Shown here: one piece after another, positions 23,742 to 36,270 of the stretch
Position numbering within the stretch: position 1 is the first letter of the stretch
Layout: every line of letters starts with the position of its first letter
Origin: Histoplasma ohiense
Taxonomy: Eukaryota > Ascomycota > Eurotiomycetes > Onygenales > Ajellomycetaceae
DNA: 60,710 nt
Assembly (NCBI GenBank): GCA_017607445.1
Contig: JAEVHH010000011.1
Span: 1-60,710 of the forward strand
Direction of reading: 5' to 3'
Translations under genes and position numbers: made by a program
Notes under the pieces: model-generated
What the model was told of the DNA's origin: nothing
Databases searched by the model: none
The model's input: the letters and a program-made list of their open reading frames with translations, nothing else

Positions 23742-24099
23742 ATTGTCTCTCTTTTTTATAAGAGCTGCTTTCAGTGATTGTATAGATTGCTTGCTAGTAG
23801 ATAATTGCATTCTCATATTGTAAGTTCTGCTTGTTGATAGCAGTGTATCAATTGCGTCCTCTAGATAGCTTGTATACACATTGTTATCAATTTTCTAATG
23901 AGGTGGAATTGGTGGATTCTTTGGTTGTCAGAGGTTGTATACAGAGAAGTAAAAAGAATTTCTTTCTTCTTGAAGATTTCTCTTCTTTTTTAACTTGATC
24001 ATCATCAAAACTTCTTTCCATTCTGCTGTGATTTTTTATTTTCAATAAAAATTTTTAAATTTTTGTTGGTTCTCTCTTCTTCTCTTCTCTTTTTTCAAA

Positions 24100-25244
24100 A
24101 TGAGCTCTCTTGAATATTCTGATTTTAAGTAAGTTGTTTTCTCACTGATATTTATCATGTATTATTGCTGATGTTTCTTGTCAGTGATGTTATTAGTGTG
24201 ATCACATGCATCACTAGCTTGTTTCTGTATAGCATCATTTGCTGTTTGCTTGTCATATTGCTCTAGATTTAGCTCTAATTATGTGATGCACAACAGTCAG
24301 ATTCTGTGTGAATGTTGTGTCTCTAGACTTGGAAATGTTGATTTTTGATGTGTGTTGAGATCAAATGTCTGAAAGCATTGTGAGGTTTGTGTCTCTGCAG
24401 AGAAATCCTGCAAATCTGTGAGTGTTTCTCTTTGATTTTTATTCCTTTTTCTCATTTTCTCCCTTTTCTTTTTTCTGAATTTGTGTTTGAATAGATAAGT
24501 GATGTTATTAGCAATGTTGATATACTGATAATGATGCTAGATGCGTGATATGCCTCTTCTGAGGCACATCATGCACAGGCAAGTGTTTATCTTCGCGGGG
24601 GTGGTAGTCAGAGAGAACATGGCCAGCTACAAAAGTCATCTTTATCATTTAGTTAAATGATTGAACACATCTCATTTGGTGATGCTGTCTGCTTGAGGCA
24701 GAGCAGAGATGAATGTTCTATGATCTCAGCACTGAGCAGCAGCTGAGTCTGCAGAGATGTAGATTTTGAAGACTGTGGTTGTATCTGATTTTTTCAGAGT
24801 GAAGATGTTAGAGGAAGAGAAGAATGTGAAGAAGAGAATTTTGAAAATGATGAGCTTCAGAGACTCTGTGATGAAGAAGTTGACTGAGAAGAGATTGATG
24901 AAAGAGAAGTTGACTGAAGAGTCAATGAAAAAGATTGTGAAGATGTTGATGACTGCAGCAGTGTCTGTGATGTCTGCTTTCTTTGTCAATTTATCATTGA
25001 TGTCTGTGAAGCAGAAAGAGAGAGTGCTCTGAACAGTGGAGAAATGAGAGAAGAAGATGAAGAAAAATGCTTTTCTTTATCAGATGTGTCAGAGAATGAG
25101 TAGATTAATGAGAAAGAAGAGAAGTGAGAAGACAAATATCTTGTGAAATAGACATTTGTCTATACCTCTGTGCTCAAAATGAATGCTGATAATTTATGAA
25201 TATCAGAAGGAGTATTGAGTGAGGATGGCAGAGAGAAGAAATAA
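24100..25244 (+). pseudogene. Antisense, apparently spliced gene in the 3' region of Ty3 family 2
   Basis: Gene on the strand opposite to family 2 gag-pol. ATG at 24100 opens MSSLEYSDF. A canonical 56-nt intron follows (24129-24184, GTAAGT to GTCAG) and the frame continues D-V-I-S. A second candidate intron (24418-24494, GTGAGT to ATAG) enters a 56-codon frame that retains CpGs (Y-L-R-G-G-G-S). A probable acceptor at 24797 opens a 149-codon frame, 24798-25244. This frame is strongly acidic at first (EEENFENDELQRLCDEEVD), interrupted only by TGA and TAG, and ends at TAA. The strong excess of GAN codons favours this frame over the overlapping ones. Exon connections between 24240 and 24797 are uncertain. 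Function unknown. Confidence 0.5.
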
Positions 25245-25399
25245 GAAAGATAATGAAAGAAAGAAGAGAAAGTAAGAGATGAGAAATGAGATGAGAATAA
25301 ATGAACTGAGAATCTTTAGACTTTTCTTAGAACTCATTTTCTTTGTTTTTTTCTTGCTTGTATGTTTTATTTTTTTTTGTATTTACTATATCCAAATTG

Positions 25400-27962
25400 A
25401 ATTTTTTCCTTTTTTTTTTTTTTCTTTTCTCTGATAAAATCCTTCTAAAAAAATGTATTTGATTGCAGTTTGAGTGAGATTTACACTTCTAGTATTTTTC
25501 AATTTAAGATTTGTGCTTCTGATATCTTTCAATTTGATATTTATGTTTTTGATGTTTGGAGGTATGTTGTTTTTGTATTTGTCATTCATTTTCTTGTTTG
25601 AGGAAGATTTTGAATGTCTGAGTATTCAATATGTTTTCTTTCAGTTCTCATGTATCACCACTAGAATCTCAATCTGTTCATCTCATAAGATATTTTAGAG
25701 GTTTGTTTTTTTGTTGTCATTTTTCAAGAATTTCTTCAATTTGATATTCTTCTTTGTCATTGACAAGTTTCAGTTCTGATTCTGATAGAGCTTCATTTCT
25801 GCAGTTGTATGGCTTCAATAAAGATACATGGAATACAGAATGGATGCTTTTATATGAAGATGGCAGTTCTAGTTTGTACACTTGTTTTCTGATGATATTC
25901 AGAATCTTGAAGAGTTCAACATATTTATGATTGAGTTTGCAAACCAGATGCAGCAATTGGAGATTTTTTGCATTGAGTATGATATAGTCATCTATTTTAA
26001 ATTGTTGAGACTTATGTTTTGTATTATAATAAGTTTTCTGTGCTTGTCATATCTTTTGTAGATTCTCAATAAGCTTATGATATGTTTCCTCAATATGTTT
26101 TGTGTGGCTAGCAGCATGTATGGCGACTGGTTGTGGTGGTTTGCTGACATTAATTTTCAAATCAGATTGATATTTCATTAAGGCTTCTGCAGATGTCATT
26201 TCAGTAGAGATATGTTGAGAGATATTGTAAACAAACTGCATCAACAGTAGCCAGCATGCTCAGTCATCTTGATGATAGTTGATAAAGCATCAAAGATAAT
26301 GTTTCAAGATTTGATTTTATCATTCTGTTTGACCATCTGTTTGAGAGTGAAAGGCTGTTGAAAGTTTCCAGTGTGCACCTAGTATATAACAAAAGATGAA
26401 TCAATAATGGCTTGTAAACAGTGAATCTCAATTGAATATATGGTTTTTTGATACTCTGTAAATTGTATAGAACTTGGTATAAACAATTTCTGCTAGTTCA
26501 TCAGCTGTAATGTTTTTGATGCAAGGAATATAGATCATAAACTTGGTATATATATTCACAATCACTAAAATTGCATTGTAGATTTGATGAAGAAATGTAG
26601 AGGCTGATAAATCTGTAATAAAATCTATAGTAATAAACTCAAAAGAATTTGATGATAAGAAAATTGTATCCAATTCTTCATATTGTCTGTGCTGTTTTGA
26701 CTTTACTCTTTGATAAGTATCATAAGTGAATATATAATCTTTCACATCTTTGACTAGCTCATGTCAATAGTATTTGTTCTGAATGCTGTCTATAGACTTT
26801 TTTATATCAAAGTGACCTCTCTGCAGATTATCATGATTTGTACTGATAATTTCATCAATGAGTGTCTTTTGTTGAGAGACATATATATGATCATTAGTAT
26901 GCAATATATCATTCTCAGAAATTGTCTATAGCATATTTTCAGCAACAGTCATATTCTTCTCTTTTATCTTCTCTTTTTGCTCAGCAGCAAAAGAATCAAT
27001 CTTCTGTGTTTTACTCAGAAATAAGATGAAGAATTCAGATATTTCTGTATATACTGAGTCCTCAAGAATAGCTTTATTGACTGCAATTCAGAGTATATAT
27101 TGCTCAACACACATTGAAGAGAAAGAGTTTATGCAAGAGATAGAAGACATCAATATATAGAGCATTTTTCACTCATTAAAAGAAGTATTTTGCTCATTAG
27201 AGATCTGTGCACAGACTACATCAGAAGAAATATCATTTTGAAAAGAAGTATCAGCTTTTCAGTCTAGTCTAACTCCATGTTTCAGCTTCTGTTGCAGAGT
27301 AGATAATATAGTTTGATCATTATAGATCTCACTGTAGTCTGCATGATGACTGAGCTCATCAGCTGAATTCTTTGATTCAGAGCAGTGTAGGATTACAAAA
27401 TTATAAGCAGATAAAGCTTTCATTCATCTGATCTGATGTCTGTTCAGTTTCTTAGTCATCATAAAGTACTGCAGATTAGCATGATCAGATCAGACTTGAA
27501 TTGAATACTGACTTCTCTTCAGATAATGTCTTCAATTCTTAAATACTGCTACAATAGTCAAGAGTTCTTTATCATGAGTATCATAACATATTTCCACATC
27601 AATCAACTTTCTTGATCAGAAGACAACTGAATGTCAGTGTTCATCATTCTGCAACTGTGACAGAATAGCAGTGACTGCAAAAGTGAATGCATCAGATTCA
27701 ATCTGAATACATCAAACTGAGTCAAAATAAGCTAATAGAGAAGCATGTATAAAGCACAATTTGAGCTCATTGAAAATGCTTTGAGTATCTTCTATTCATA
27801 TAAAAGTGGCTTTTCTTTCTCTCTTCTTGCTCTCTTTTATAAGTTCAAATAATGAGGCTGCAATAGAGAAGAAAGATTTAATAAATCACTGATAGAAATT
27901 AGCAAAGCTCAAGAAGAATTGAACCTCTTTAATTGATTTAGATATAGATCATTCCACAATAG
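25400..27962 (-). pseudogene. pol: pol 3' part of family 2 (RNase H, integrase, chromodomain)
   Basis: Reading down the minus strand: end of RT and RNase H (about 27960-27200); integrase with a core segment F-I-T-I-D-F-I-T-D-L near 26640 and the I-V-N-I-Y-T-K-F segment that follows it; the M-T-S-A-E-A-L region at 26180. The integrase C-terminus (Y-K-L-E-L-P-S-S-Y, H-V-S-L-L-K-P-Y) follows near 25800-25870. A chromodomain at about 25560-25700 (K-Y-L-M-R-W-T-D-W, D-T-W-E-L) has its aromatic cage partly visible. The chromodomain would direct integration to methylated histone H3, which fits the heterochromatic setting. The 5' part of RT lies beyond the family 3 insertion at 36417-37045. Confidence 0.85.
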
Positions 27963-28108
27963 TGTGGTAATTTCGGCTTATTATTCTTCCGTGGCGTACG
28001 CCACCCCCTATTATTAAGGATGGTGTACGCTACTGCACTAGTTATTTCATATAAGAAGAGCTGCAAAGCTTAGAAGCTTTGAACAGCTTAAGCAACCTTT
28101 GAACTACA
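27963..28108 (+). repeat. 5' LTR of family 3
   Basis: 146 bp, TGTGGTAATTTC to GAACTACA, with several CpGs (GGCGTACGCC). Confidence 0.92.
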
Positions 28109-28700
28109 TCTGATAGCATATCTAAACTGAAGGGAGCATACACTTCTGGGGGTGTGATAATTCCACCTACAATGTGAGTTGTAGTTATCATGCCAGCATG
28201 GTCATCTCTACACTCTAGAGCTCAATTGTATGAATGAGTGGTGAAGTTGAAATGCTTCTGATTGCAAAATTGGTAGCAGACAACTCACCATCATATGTGA
28301 GATGAGTTGAGAATGTAGAAAGACAGTGTAGAGATGGACAATGATTCAAAGAACCACCCTACTCACAAGCTTAAGAAGGAGTCAGTCAGTTGTACAATCA
28401 AGAAGATACCAACAAGAAATCAACTACAAATGATATTCTTAAGACATAGAGAAAAGCATACAATCAATGATAACCATCATGGACACCTTCAATCAACACC
28501 CATCCCTTGTACTCAAACTGAATGAAATGCAACTGGTTTCTGAAGGCCTATGAGAAGCAGTATGTAGAGCAGCAGCTCTCACATCTGAGAATGACAAGCT
28601 TCTCATCCACAACACCTTGTTGAAGGAGATATTGACAATGTGTAATCTTTATCAAACAGAGCTCAAGGCACAGAAGAAACATCAGTGTGCAGAAGCTGCT
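28109..28700 (+). other. 5' leader of family 3
   Basis: Untranslated leader with no convincing coding frame. A TGGTAGCAGA string at 28271 resembles an initiator-Met primer-binding site but lies 160 bp from the LTR end, so I do not assign it. A frame near 28334-28525 is basic and of unclear status. Confidence 0.5.
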
Positions 28701-28744
28701 CAGCAATGAGCAGTGAATACTGTGAGCTTTGCAGATAGTCTCAC

Positions 28745-29757
28745 AAATGTCAGAAACAAGTGAGATGCTCAGATGACTGATCTGCACTGAGAACTGAAGT
28801 GTGTATGTCTTGAGATCAAACATCCAGCAACACTTGAGATTCTACTGTGTAGCTTAATCAACTCTTCAAACATCAACACCCCATCTAATGACTCTGACTC
28901 AGTGTACACAGCACAAACAGCATTCCCTGAGAATACATCAATCATCATGAAATATATCAAGTCAGATGACCTACCTAACCCACCATGCTTTGATGGTGAG
29001 TGTAAGAACAACACTGCTCTCAACTGGTTGGATCAGATGTGTTCACACTATTGCATGGAGTGCAAGCTCACAGAACAGCAACCCACTGAATTACAGCAGA
29101 TCTTGTGCACAGCATCTATCCTCAAGAAAAAAGCTAGATCTCTTTGAATGACAGCTGAGAAGTTGAACATGGAAGTGTCTGACAAGTATAAATTACCACA
29201 GAAGTGGGATGATTTTGCAAGATGAATTCTGCATAACTTTGAGGAACTAGATATCAAAGACAAATGTTACAAATGCTTTGTAGAATGCAAGCAAGAAGAA
29301 GACCTTGCATTGTACTACATTCATTTCAGCTTGTGTTATCTTGCAATGAATCAAGAGCTTCTGACATCTTTCTGTCTACAAATCTTCATACACAGCTTAG
29401 ATACTGATCTATACACTGAGTGGAAGTGTCTTAACCCACAGCCACAGACAGTGGAGGAAATGTATGAAACACTACTCTTGAGAGAACAAGTGAGCAAGCT
29501 GTGAAAGCAAGCAGCAGAGGTGCAGATGAATGCAAGGAGACTCATGTCTACATCCACTGCTTCATCATCAAGACACTCAGATGCAATGAATATCAACCTC
29601 AATACTATCACAAAAGCTCTGAACCCCCCCAAGAAGAATTCATCAGAGTGGGTAGTCTGATGTTATGAACACAGAGTGTGCTTTCACTGTGGCTGACAGA
29701 ATCATAATGCAAGGGATTGCTGTAATCACCTTCAAGAGAAAAAGTCAAAAAACTAAA
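28745..29757 (+). pseudogene. gag: gag of family 3
   Basis: Mostly one frame with TGA interruptions. A capsid-like helical domain begins near 28960 (D-D-L-P-N-P-P-C-F-D-G, then A-L-N-W-L) and runs to about 29500 (W-K-C-L-N-P-Q-P-Q-T-V-E-E-M). A Ser-rich linker follows. At 29680-29721 a zinc knuckle CFHCG-x-QNHNARDC is readable, with TGA in its loop. Capsid plus a single CCHC knuckle is the usual gag layout for Ty3 elements. Confidence 0.8.
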
Positions 29758-29776
29758 GAGATCAGCAGAATCAGAG

Positions 29777-32700
29777 ATGCTTGCTGATCAACTACTAAAG
29801 ATCTCTGAAGTAGATGAGTTGTCTGTGTTAGATGACCCTCTGAACTCTATGAGAGCTAAACAGAAGAGAGATGAGGGGGTGAGTGCAGAAGAGAAAGCAG
29901 ATGAACATCTGAATGCTGTAGAACTGAATACACTGATGTATAGAGAATATCTGAAATGAAAAAGAGAAGTGGCAGTGAAGATGTTATTGGACACAGGCAC
30001 TTTGACAAAGTACATTGATGATCATATGCTAAAACAATTGTCTGGTGTATGATGAGTGGAGGAATCTAAATGAGTAAAGCTTCCAAACAATCATTATCTT
30101 ATCTCATCTGTGAGGGTAAAGATGCTCTTGCACTTTGAGGGATGGTCTTGCTGCATCTGAGCATGCATGCTCCCAGATGTAGAATACAACCTGATCTTGG
30201 GGCTTGATTGATTTCAGAAGTATGATTCTCAAATCCATTGGCATACATGTCACATACAGTTGACAGATTGTAAGAATCAAATTCATATGATCTTATTCAT
30301 GGATATGAGGCGCAGGTTCTGTGCGCCAGGGATGGAAGGCTTGAACCTCATCACCCAACATCAAGTGAAGTGAGTGCTGTATAAATCTTCAATTCAGAGC
30401 ATTCTATACATCATAAGAGAATCTGAGGCAAAAGAACTGCTGTCTGTGAAAGATTTGAAAAATGAAATGTGTATGAAGGCACTGCTTGAAAAGCATAAGA
30501 AGATCTTTTGAATGGACCTTCTGTCTTCTCTGCTGCTTGAAAGAGAATTCATCCACAAGATTGATATGAGGGATGTGAAACCAATAAATTGCAACATATA
30601 CCCTCTATCACAAACACATCTTGAGGAATTACAGCAGCAGATAGAGGAGTTGTTGAAGAGGGGTCTTATATGATCATCCTTCAGTGCATGGGGCTTCCCA
30701 GTTCTATTTGCTAAGAAGTCAAATGGAGAATGGTGTATGTGCATTGACTATTGAGTGCTCAATAAGCTCACTGTAAAGAATGGATATCTGCTACCGCGAA
30801 TCCAACAACAACTAGATATGGTAGGAAATGTCTGATACTTGATGAAGATTGACCTACTCACAGGATACTGGCAGATTCATGTAGATGAACTATCAGTGCT
30901 CAAAACAGTGTTTAACATGCAATGAAGAAAGTTTGAATTTCTTGTGATATCTATAGAGCTTACAAACACCTCTGCAACCTTTCAGATGATAATGAATACA
31001 ATTCTTGCAAAACAGAACAGCTGATTGTGTCTTGTATACCTTGACAATATCTTAATCTTTTCAAACTCATACAAAGAGCATCTACAACATGTGGATCAGA
31101 TGCTCACAACTCTGGCAGAGCACAAGCTCTACATCAAATCATTGAAATATGTGTTTGATATGAAGGAGTTGGAGTTTGTGGGACATCTCATGGGAGGAAG
31201 TCACATACACCCAATCCCCGAAAAACTAGAAGTTATCATGAAATGGCCAAGGTCTAGAAACATACACCATGTACACCAATTTTTAGAACTGGCATTCTAT
31301 TACAGAAGATTTGTAAAGGATTTTGCACAAATTGCTGCTCCATTGTCAGATCTTCTTAAAGAGACAGATGCTGAGCTTTGCAAAAAGAAATTTTGTTTGA
31401 TCATCTGAAACATCTTCTGCAAAGAGGCCTTTCTTGAACTTAGAGAATGTATAACAACATCTCCAGTGCTTGTTCAACTGGATTGTATGAAGCCCTTCAC
31501 AATTGAAACCAACATATCAGAATGGGCCATTGAGTGCTCCCTCTTGCAAGTGGGGGAGGATGATAAATTACATTCAGTAGTGTATGATGACCAAAAGCTG
31601 TCAGATGCAGAACTTAACTATTCTGTGCATGAGAAGGAACTTCTAGCAATCAAACATGCACTAGGCCTGTGGGATTGATATATCAACAATGGGCATACAA
31701 CAACAGTGATCACTGATCATGAAAGCCTCATTTATTTGCAAATGACAACCAAACCCTCCAAGTGGCTAGCATGATGGATATCAGAGTTCCAGATGTACAA
31801 CCTTCAAATCAAATACAGAAAGAGAGCAGATGCTATCATGTCAGATGTCATAAGTTGTAGATCTGACTTCATGGAAGAAGGTTCAGCAAATACAGCACAG
31901 AGAGAGTTCACACTAATGACACTGAGAGATTGTGATGAGACAGAGTGATTGGAAGCTATGATCACCTGCTTGAAGAATGGGAGTGTATCAGCTGATAATA
32001 TTGAGATCAGATTTTCAATTTGATTTATTTTGATTTTTCTTTTAGTCTTTCTTTTCATCTTGCTTTGAAGTCTCTCTTAAATTGTTTATGATCAGTTTTA
32101 ATTTGTTTTGAAAAGTTTGGTTTGTTTTTTGTTGATGTTATAGTTGTTGTCAGTGGTTTTTCTTTTCCTTGTTATAATAAAGCTGTCTTTTACAATGTCT
32201 ATTTCTTTTGTTTTCAAACTAAGTTGTGTTGACTTACTGACATTCTTTTGATTTTGATTTCTTTGATTGAACAGTTTGAATAGTTGTTTGATTCTGGGCT
32301 GGAATTCTGATAATGCATGTTTTAAATTGTCTTTGTATATTAAATTATTCTTGAGTTGAAAAATCCTGAAGTGTTTCAGGTAGATGCCATAGTCACTGAC
32401 TGCATGCATCTATAATTGAAGAATAATAATAATAATAATAATGATAAACACCTGATGAAGATAATAGAAGAGATGCTTTCAAAATTCAAGTTTGTGAAGT
32501 TAGAGAAGAATGTTGTACTTTACTGTGATCTCAGTTATGCAGAGACACTGTATCTTGAGCCTCAGTTTTGACAGAATCTGATAAGTTGTATGCACAAGGA
32601 GTTCAGCCACTTGAAGAGCTCAGGACTTATGAATGTTCTGAAAGATTGAGTATACTGGCCAAGCATGGAAGAAGATATCCAAGCATACACACAGAAGTGC

Positions 32701-34090
32701 CCGAACTGCCAAGTCTCAAAGAGTGCAAGACAAGGATTGAAGTGTGAGAGGGCACAACATCAGATAGAAGATATGATTAAACTGTTTGAACATTGAGGAA
32801 TAGATCTCATAGAGGTATTGCCATGAACATCAAATGAGAATCACTGAATAATAACAGCAATCAATTATGCCACAGAGTGGCCAATCACGCGAGTGGTGCC
32901 AGAGGCGACAGAGGAGATCATTGCTAAATTTCTATACAATGATATCTACATCAATTATGGTATGCTCTGTGAGATATTGACAGATAATGGTGCAAACCTC
33001 ATAGAAGAAGCTGTGAGACACTTCATCAAACAGTTGCAGATGAAGCATCACACAACAACACTCTATCACCCTTGTACAAATGGAAAAGTCAAATGCTTAA
33101 ACAGAATACTAGACAGCATGCTGATGAAATATCTAATGAAGAAATCCATGAGATTATGGGATGAATATCTGAAACAGGCATTATTCACAATGTGAGTTTG
33201 TCAGCATGCAGTCTCAAAGTGCTTGTCATTCTACCTGCTCTATGAAATGCATCTGTGTATCCTGGGGGATACACAGGAGCAGGTAGGGGAGGAGGTAGTG
33301 ATTGCAGATGTGAAATCAAGAATGAGAGAAGTTAGCCACATTCAAACAAAAGCAAACAAATTACTGCTCAACTGCACCATACAATTGAAAAGAATATGAA
33401 ACTCACTAGTGAAAGAAATGAGTCTCACTGTGGGCACTTGAGTCCTTGTATGAAATGAAGAATCTGAGAAGTTCCAACCAAGATGATTTAGGCTGTACAA
33501 AATCCTCAAATCACACCCTCTTGAAATGTATGCTTTGGAAGAACCAGGGGGATGAGTTCTATGCAATCTTATAAATGACTCTCATCTTGTAGAGATGAAG
33601 ACAGAGGATTCCAATGGGCTGTGGTCATCTGCAGCACTATCATCAGTGTTGAAGAAAAGAGAACTTATGATAGAAAAGCTCAGAGAAGTTAGAGAAATCA
33701 TTGACACTTATGAATCAGATGATATCACTTACTCAGACCTCTTGACAATAACTAAAAAAGAATGAGAGGAAATGGAAAAGATGGGCATACAGCATGCCCT
33801 GATAAGTGATGAGATGATTGCTGACTGTACAATATTGTGATGTAGACAGCAGGCGCAACACAGTCAGGGGCGAACTTGAGACAGTCAATCAGCACATGAA
33901 TTGGGTCACAAAAAACAAAGAGATTCAGAAGAGGATTCAACTGTCTACACTAGCTCAATCACAGAGATCTCAGAGGATGAACTGTCAGAAATGTCAGTGA
34001 ACATATTGAATCAAGCTATTTTGACATCTGAGAACACTCAGAGATCAGATGAGGTTAGTTTTGATGAGTCATTTGCTGTAGTTGTCTGAG
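29777..34090 (+). pseudogene. pol: pol of family 3 (protease, RT, RNase H, integrase)
   Basis: Protease with the L-L-D-T-G-T catalytic motif near 29978-29995. RT begins about 30540 (F-S-A-W-G-F-P-V-L-F-A-K-K near 30685-30720). The active-site box reads Y-L-D-N instead of Y-L-D-D at about 31037-31048 (one G-to-A change). RNase H follows (31480-31850; T-D-H-E-S-L). Integrase continues after a LINE insertion, with a zinc-binding H-K-E-F-S-H...C-P-N-C-Q region near 32590-32720, a G-I-D-L-I core start near 32800 and L-T-D-N-G-A near 32980. The tail is acidic. Arg codons are often TGA, but many Trp codons are intact TGG. Confidence 0.88.
31999..32441 (+). mobile_element. 5'-truncated LINE 3' end with (AAT)n tail
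   Basis: 443 bp inserted between RNase H and integrase of family 3. It ends in an (AAT) repeat and is flanked by TGATAA on both sides (31993-31998, 32442-32447). The uninterrupted frame S-A-D-K-H-L is restored on removal. The same 3' untranslated sequence occurs in inverse orientation at 53246-53648. Only untranslated sequence is present. Confidence 0.85.
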
Positions 34091-34397
34091 CTTGTGAAGG
34101 GGGACAGTATAATATGTGGAGGTAGAAGGCTCTCATTGAAAAACATGGGATCTGCCACACCTAGTTGTCAAGTGTAGAACCAGTAAAAGATCATGTAAGA
34201 TTAATGACTAGAAAAGAAAGGAAAAAGAGAAAATCAGGAAAAAGATCTATTCATACACAGCTCTAATGACCACTGCAAGGGCTTCGCCCGACTTCTAAAA
34301 ATACATGGACATCACAAAAACAAAAGAAAAGGCGTACACCAATGAAAATGCTCAAATCAACAACCCCCAGAAATGTTCATATGCAACAAAAAGGAAA

Positions 34398-35992
34398 CTA
34401 AAACTCAGCCTGCGCCAAGGACTCCAGAATCTCAAGACATGTGCATAGAAGTGCAGTGCATGCCTCCACCTTGTGCAGAGTCTGACACACCAATTTGATA
34501 TCTTCAATGGGGAGATTCACAGAGAGGCCAACAAAATGATGGGCATGCATACATGAAGAAAAATCAGCCAGAAGGGGGGAGGATGAGAAGGAAGCAGACA
34601 AAGCAGTTGAGTAGACATCTGAATTTCTATGAAAATGAGTGATGGACACTCACTCAATGGGAGTTGAAGGAAGGAGAGGAGTGGAATTGAGAGTGGAGAA
34701 GAATGAACAAATGATGAAAGAATCTGAGAAGAGAGCAGAGATAGACATACACAGAGTGGTGTCAGAAGTAACTGTAGAAGCATTAACAGCCACCCATCAC
34801 AATGAAAAGAAAGAAGTGTACACTTACTGAAGGAACAGAAACTCCTCTTGAAGCTCCAAAGACAGTTGCAACAGAGACAGAGACAGCCGGCAGAATGATC
34901 ACATACAGAAGACAGAATGCAAAATTGGAATGGTCCTTTGCTCCTCACACAACCCACACAAGAAACAGATGTATACTCACTCTGAGTATAAAAAAGTGCC
35001 ACATTGCTGTTCAGACTACTCTGCACATGTATTTCTTTTCTATGAATAATCAATTTGGAAGTCATTTGTCAGCAAAGAGGATGAAGGCACTCATCTGATA
35101 AGCTGAAAGCATGCAAAGACAGAGAGACAATGCAAAAATTGACATAAATGAACATAGCATGGAGGTTTTTGTCTGTCATAATCTCAACAATGCAGAGGCC
35201 CTGTACAATTTCATCTATGAAAAGTTAGAAAGAAAATCATAGAAAAGAGACAAAGAGAGGTATAACATACACTCAGCACAATCAGTACAAACAACAGCAG
35301 AATCCAAGAAATGTGTAAGATTGCTGAAGATTTCATACTTGCTCTGAGCAAGGGGTGCAACAGATGAATAACTGGTGAAGTGGGTTGTGTCATACAGCAC
35401 TTGTGTATGAAATTGTGTTTTTGAGAAGGCAGTGAAAGCAGGAGGGGGATGTGAAGAATAGAGGAGAGAACTGTGGAAGATGTGTAGAGCTTCTCAAAGA
35501 GTGAGTGAAAGAGAGAAATCAGTGTAGAAAGAGAGAGGGGGATTGATGGGGGTGAGAGAGATGGAACTGAGAGCAGAGGAGATGAAGGCATGAATGAGAG
35601 CAGAGAAGACAGTGACAGAGGACAACACAGAGACATCCATCATCTCATTATCATCATGAATGCTGCCATCACTGTTCATGTCCTCATCAACCACTTCACT
35701 TATGTTCTGATTGTTGACAGAGGTAGCCATGTTGTCATTGTCTACTCCTGCAACATCATTGTAAGCAATCTCCTCAATAGAAGTGAGATTGTGCGTGGGA
35801 GGGACATCAGAAGAGAAGAGGGGACAATCATGAGCAAGACAGATGCTCTGACAATGAGGAGTAGAAACTAACAACAATTAGCAACTGTGAAAACCACCAG
35901 ATTAGCTTTTGACAAGGTTTGATCAACAAGAACTTACCAATAGATCACACAACATGATCAGAATGATAGAAGATGCAGCAATCAGAGGCCAT
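34398..35992 (-). pseudogene. Antisense, apparently spliced gene in the 3' region of Ty3 family 3
   Basis: Minus-strand gene opposite to gag-pol. Exon 1 (35992-35938) starts MASDCCIFYHSDHVV. A 70-nt intron follows (35937-35868, GTAAGT donor, CTAAT branch, TTAG acceptor). Exon 2 (35867-35271) keeps the frame for 199 codons with a single internal TGA. It contains a Pro/Thr-rich start, an acidic patch (SEVVDEDMNSDGSIHDDNE) and a Ser/Leu-rich part. A 56-nt intron follows (35270-35215, GTATGT, CTAAC, CATAG), again phase-correct. Exon 3 starts at 35214 and reads E-I-V-Q-G-L-C-I-V-E-I-M-T-D. Beyond about 35135 the exon structure is unclear; the coding-like signal goes on to a frame ending L-E-S-L-A-Q-A-E-F at TAG 34398-34400. 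Function unknown. Confidence 0.55.
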
Positions 35993-36270
35993 ATTGCAGA
36001 ATAGAAGGGCTAGATGTTTGATAGAAGAGGATAGATGTGTAGAATGATTGAAGCAGAGCAAGAGAGGTTGAGTGTATGAGAGAGTGAATGAGAGAGGATA
36101 GTTGTGAATGTGGTGTTGATTAGTGATGAGCTGGTGTTGTTGTGATAGAGACTCTTGTGCATGTGAAGTGAGCACCTTACCTATTGTGAAATAGTGCATT
36201 GCAAAAGCGGGCGCGCACAGCATAACACTATTTCCATCACAAGAGTGTAGATGGATTTGATAGAGGAGGA

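Noticed and set aside
24726..25032. Overlapping frames on both strands (87 and 88 codons) in the family 2 3' region
   Set aside because: The third plus frame (24798-25244) is longer, rich in GAN codons and joins to splice signals; the others look like shadows.
28271..28280. TGGTAGCAGA as initiator-Met primer-binding site of family 3
   Set aside because: It lies about 160 bp beyond the LTR end, whose position is fixed by the LTR repeat and the ATAG duplication.
34100..34130. Second LTR start after a GAAGGGGGACAG purine run in family 3
   Set aside because: No repeat of the following sequence exists near the 5' end; the true 3' LTR is at 36271.
35590..35871. 93-codon plus-strand frame in the family 3 3' region
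   Set aside because: It is the complement of antisense exon 2, which is longer and has phase-consistent introns.
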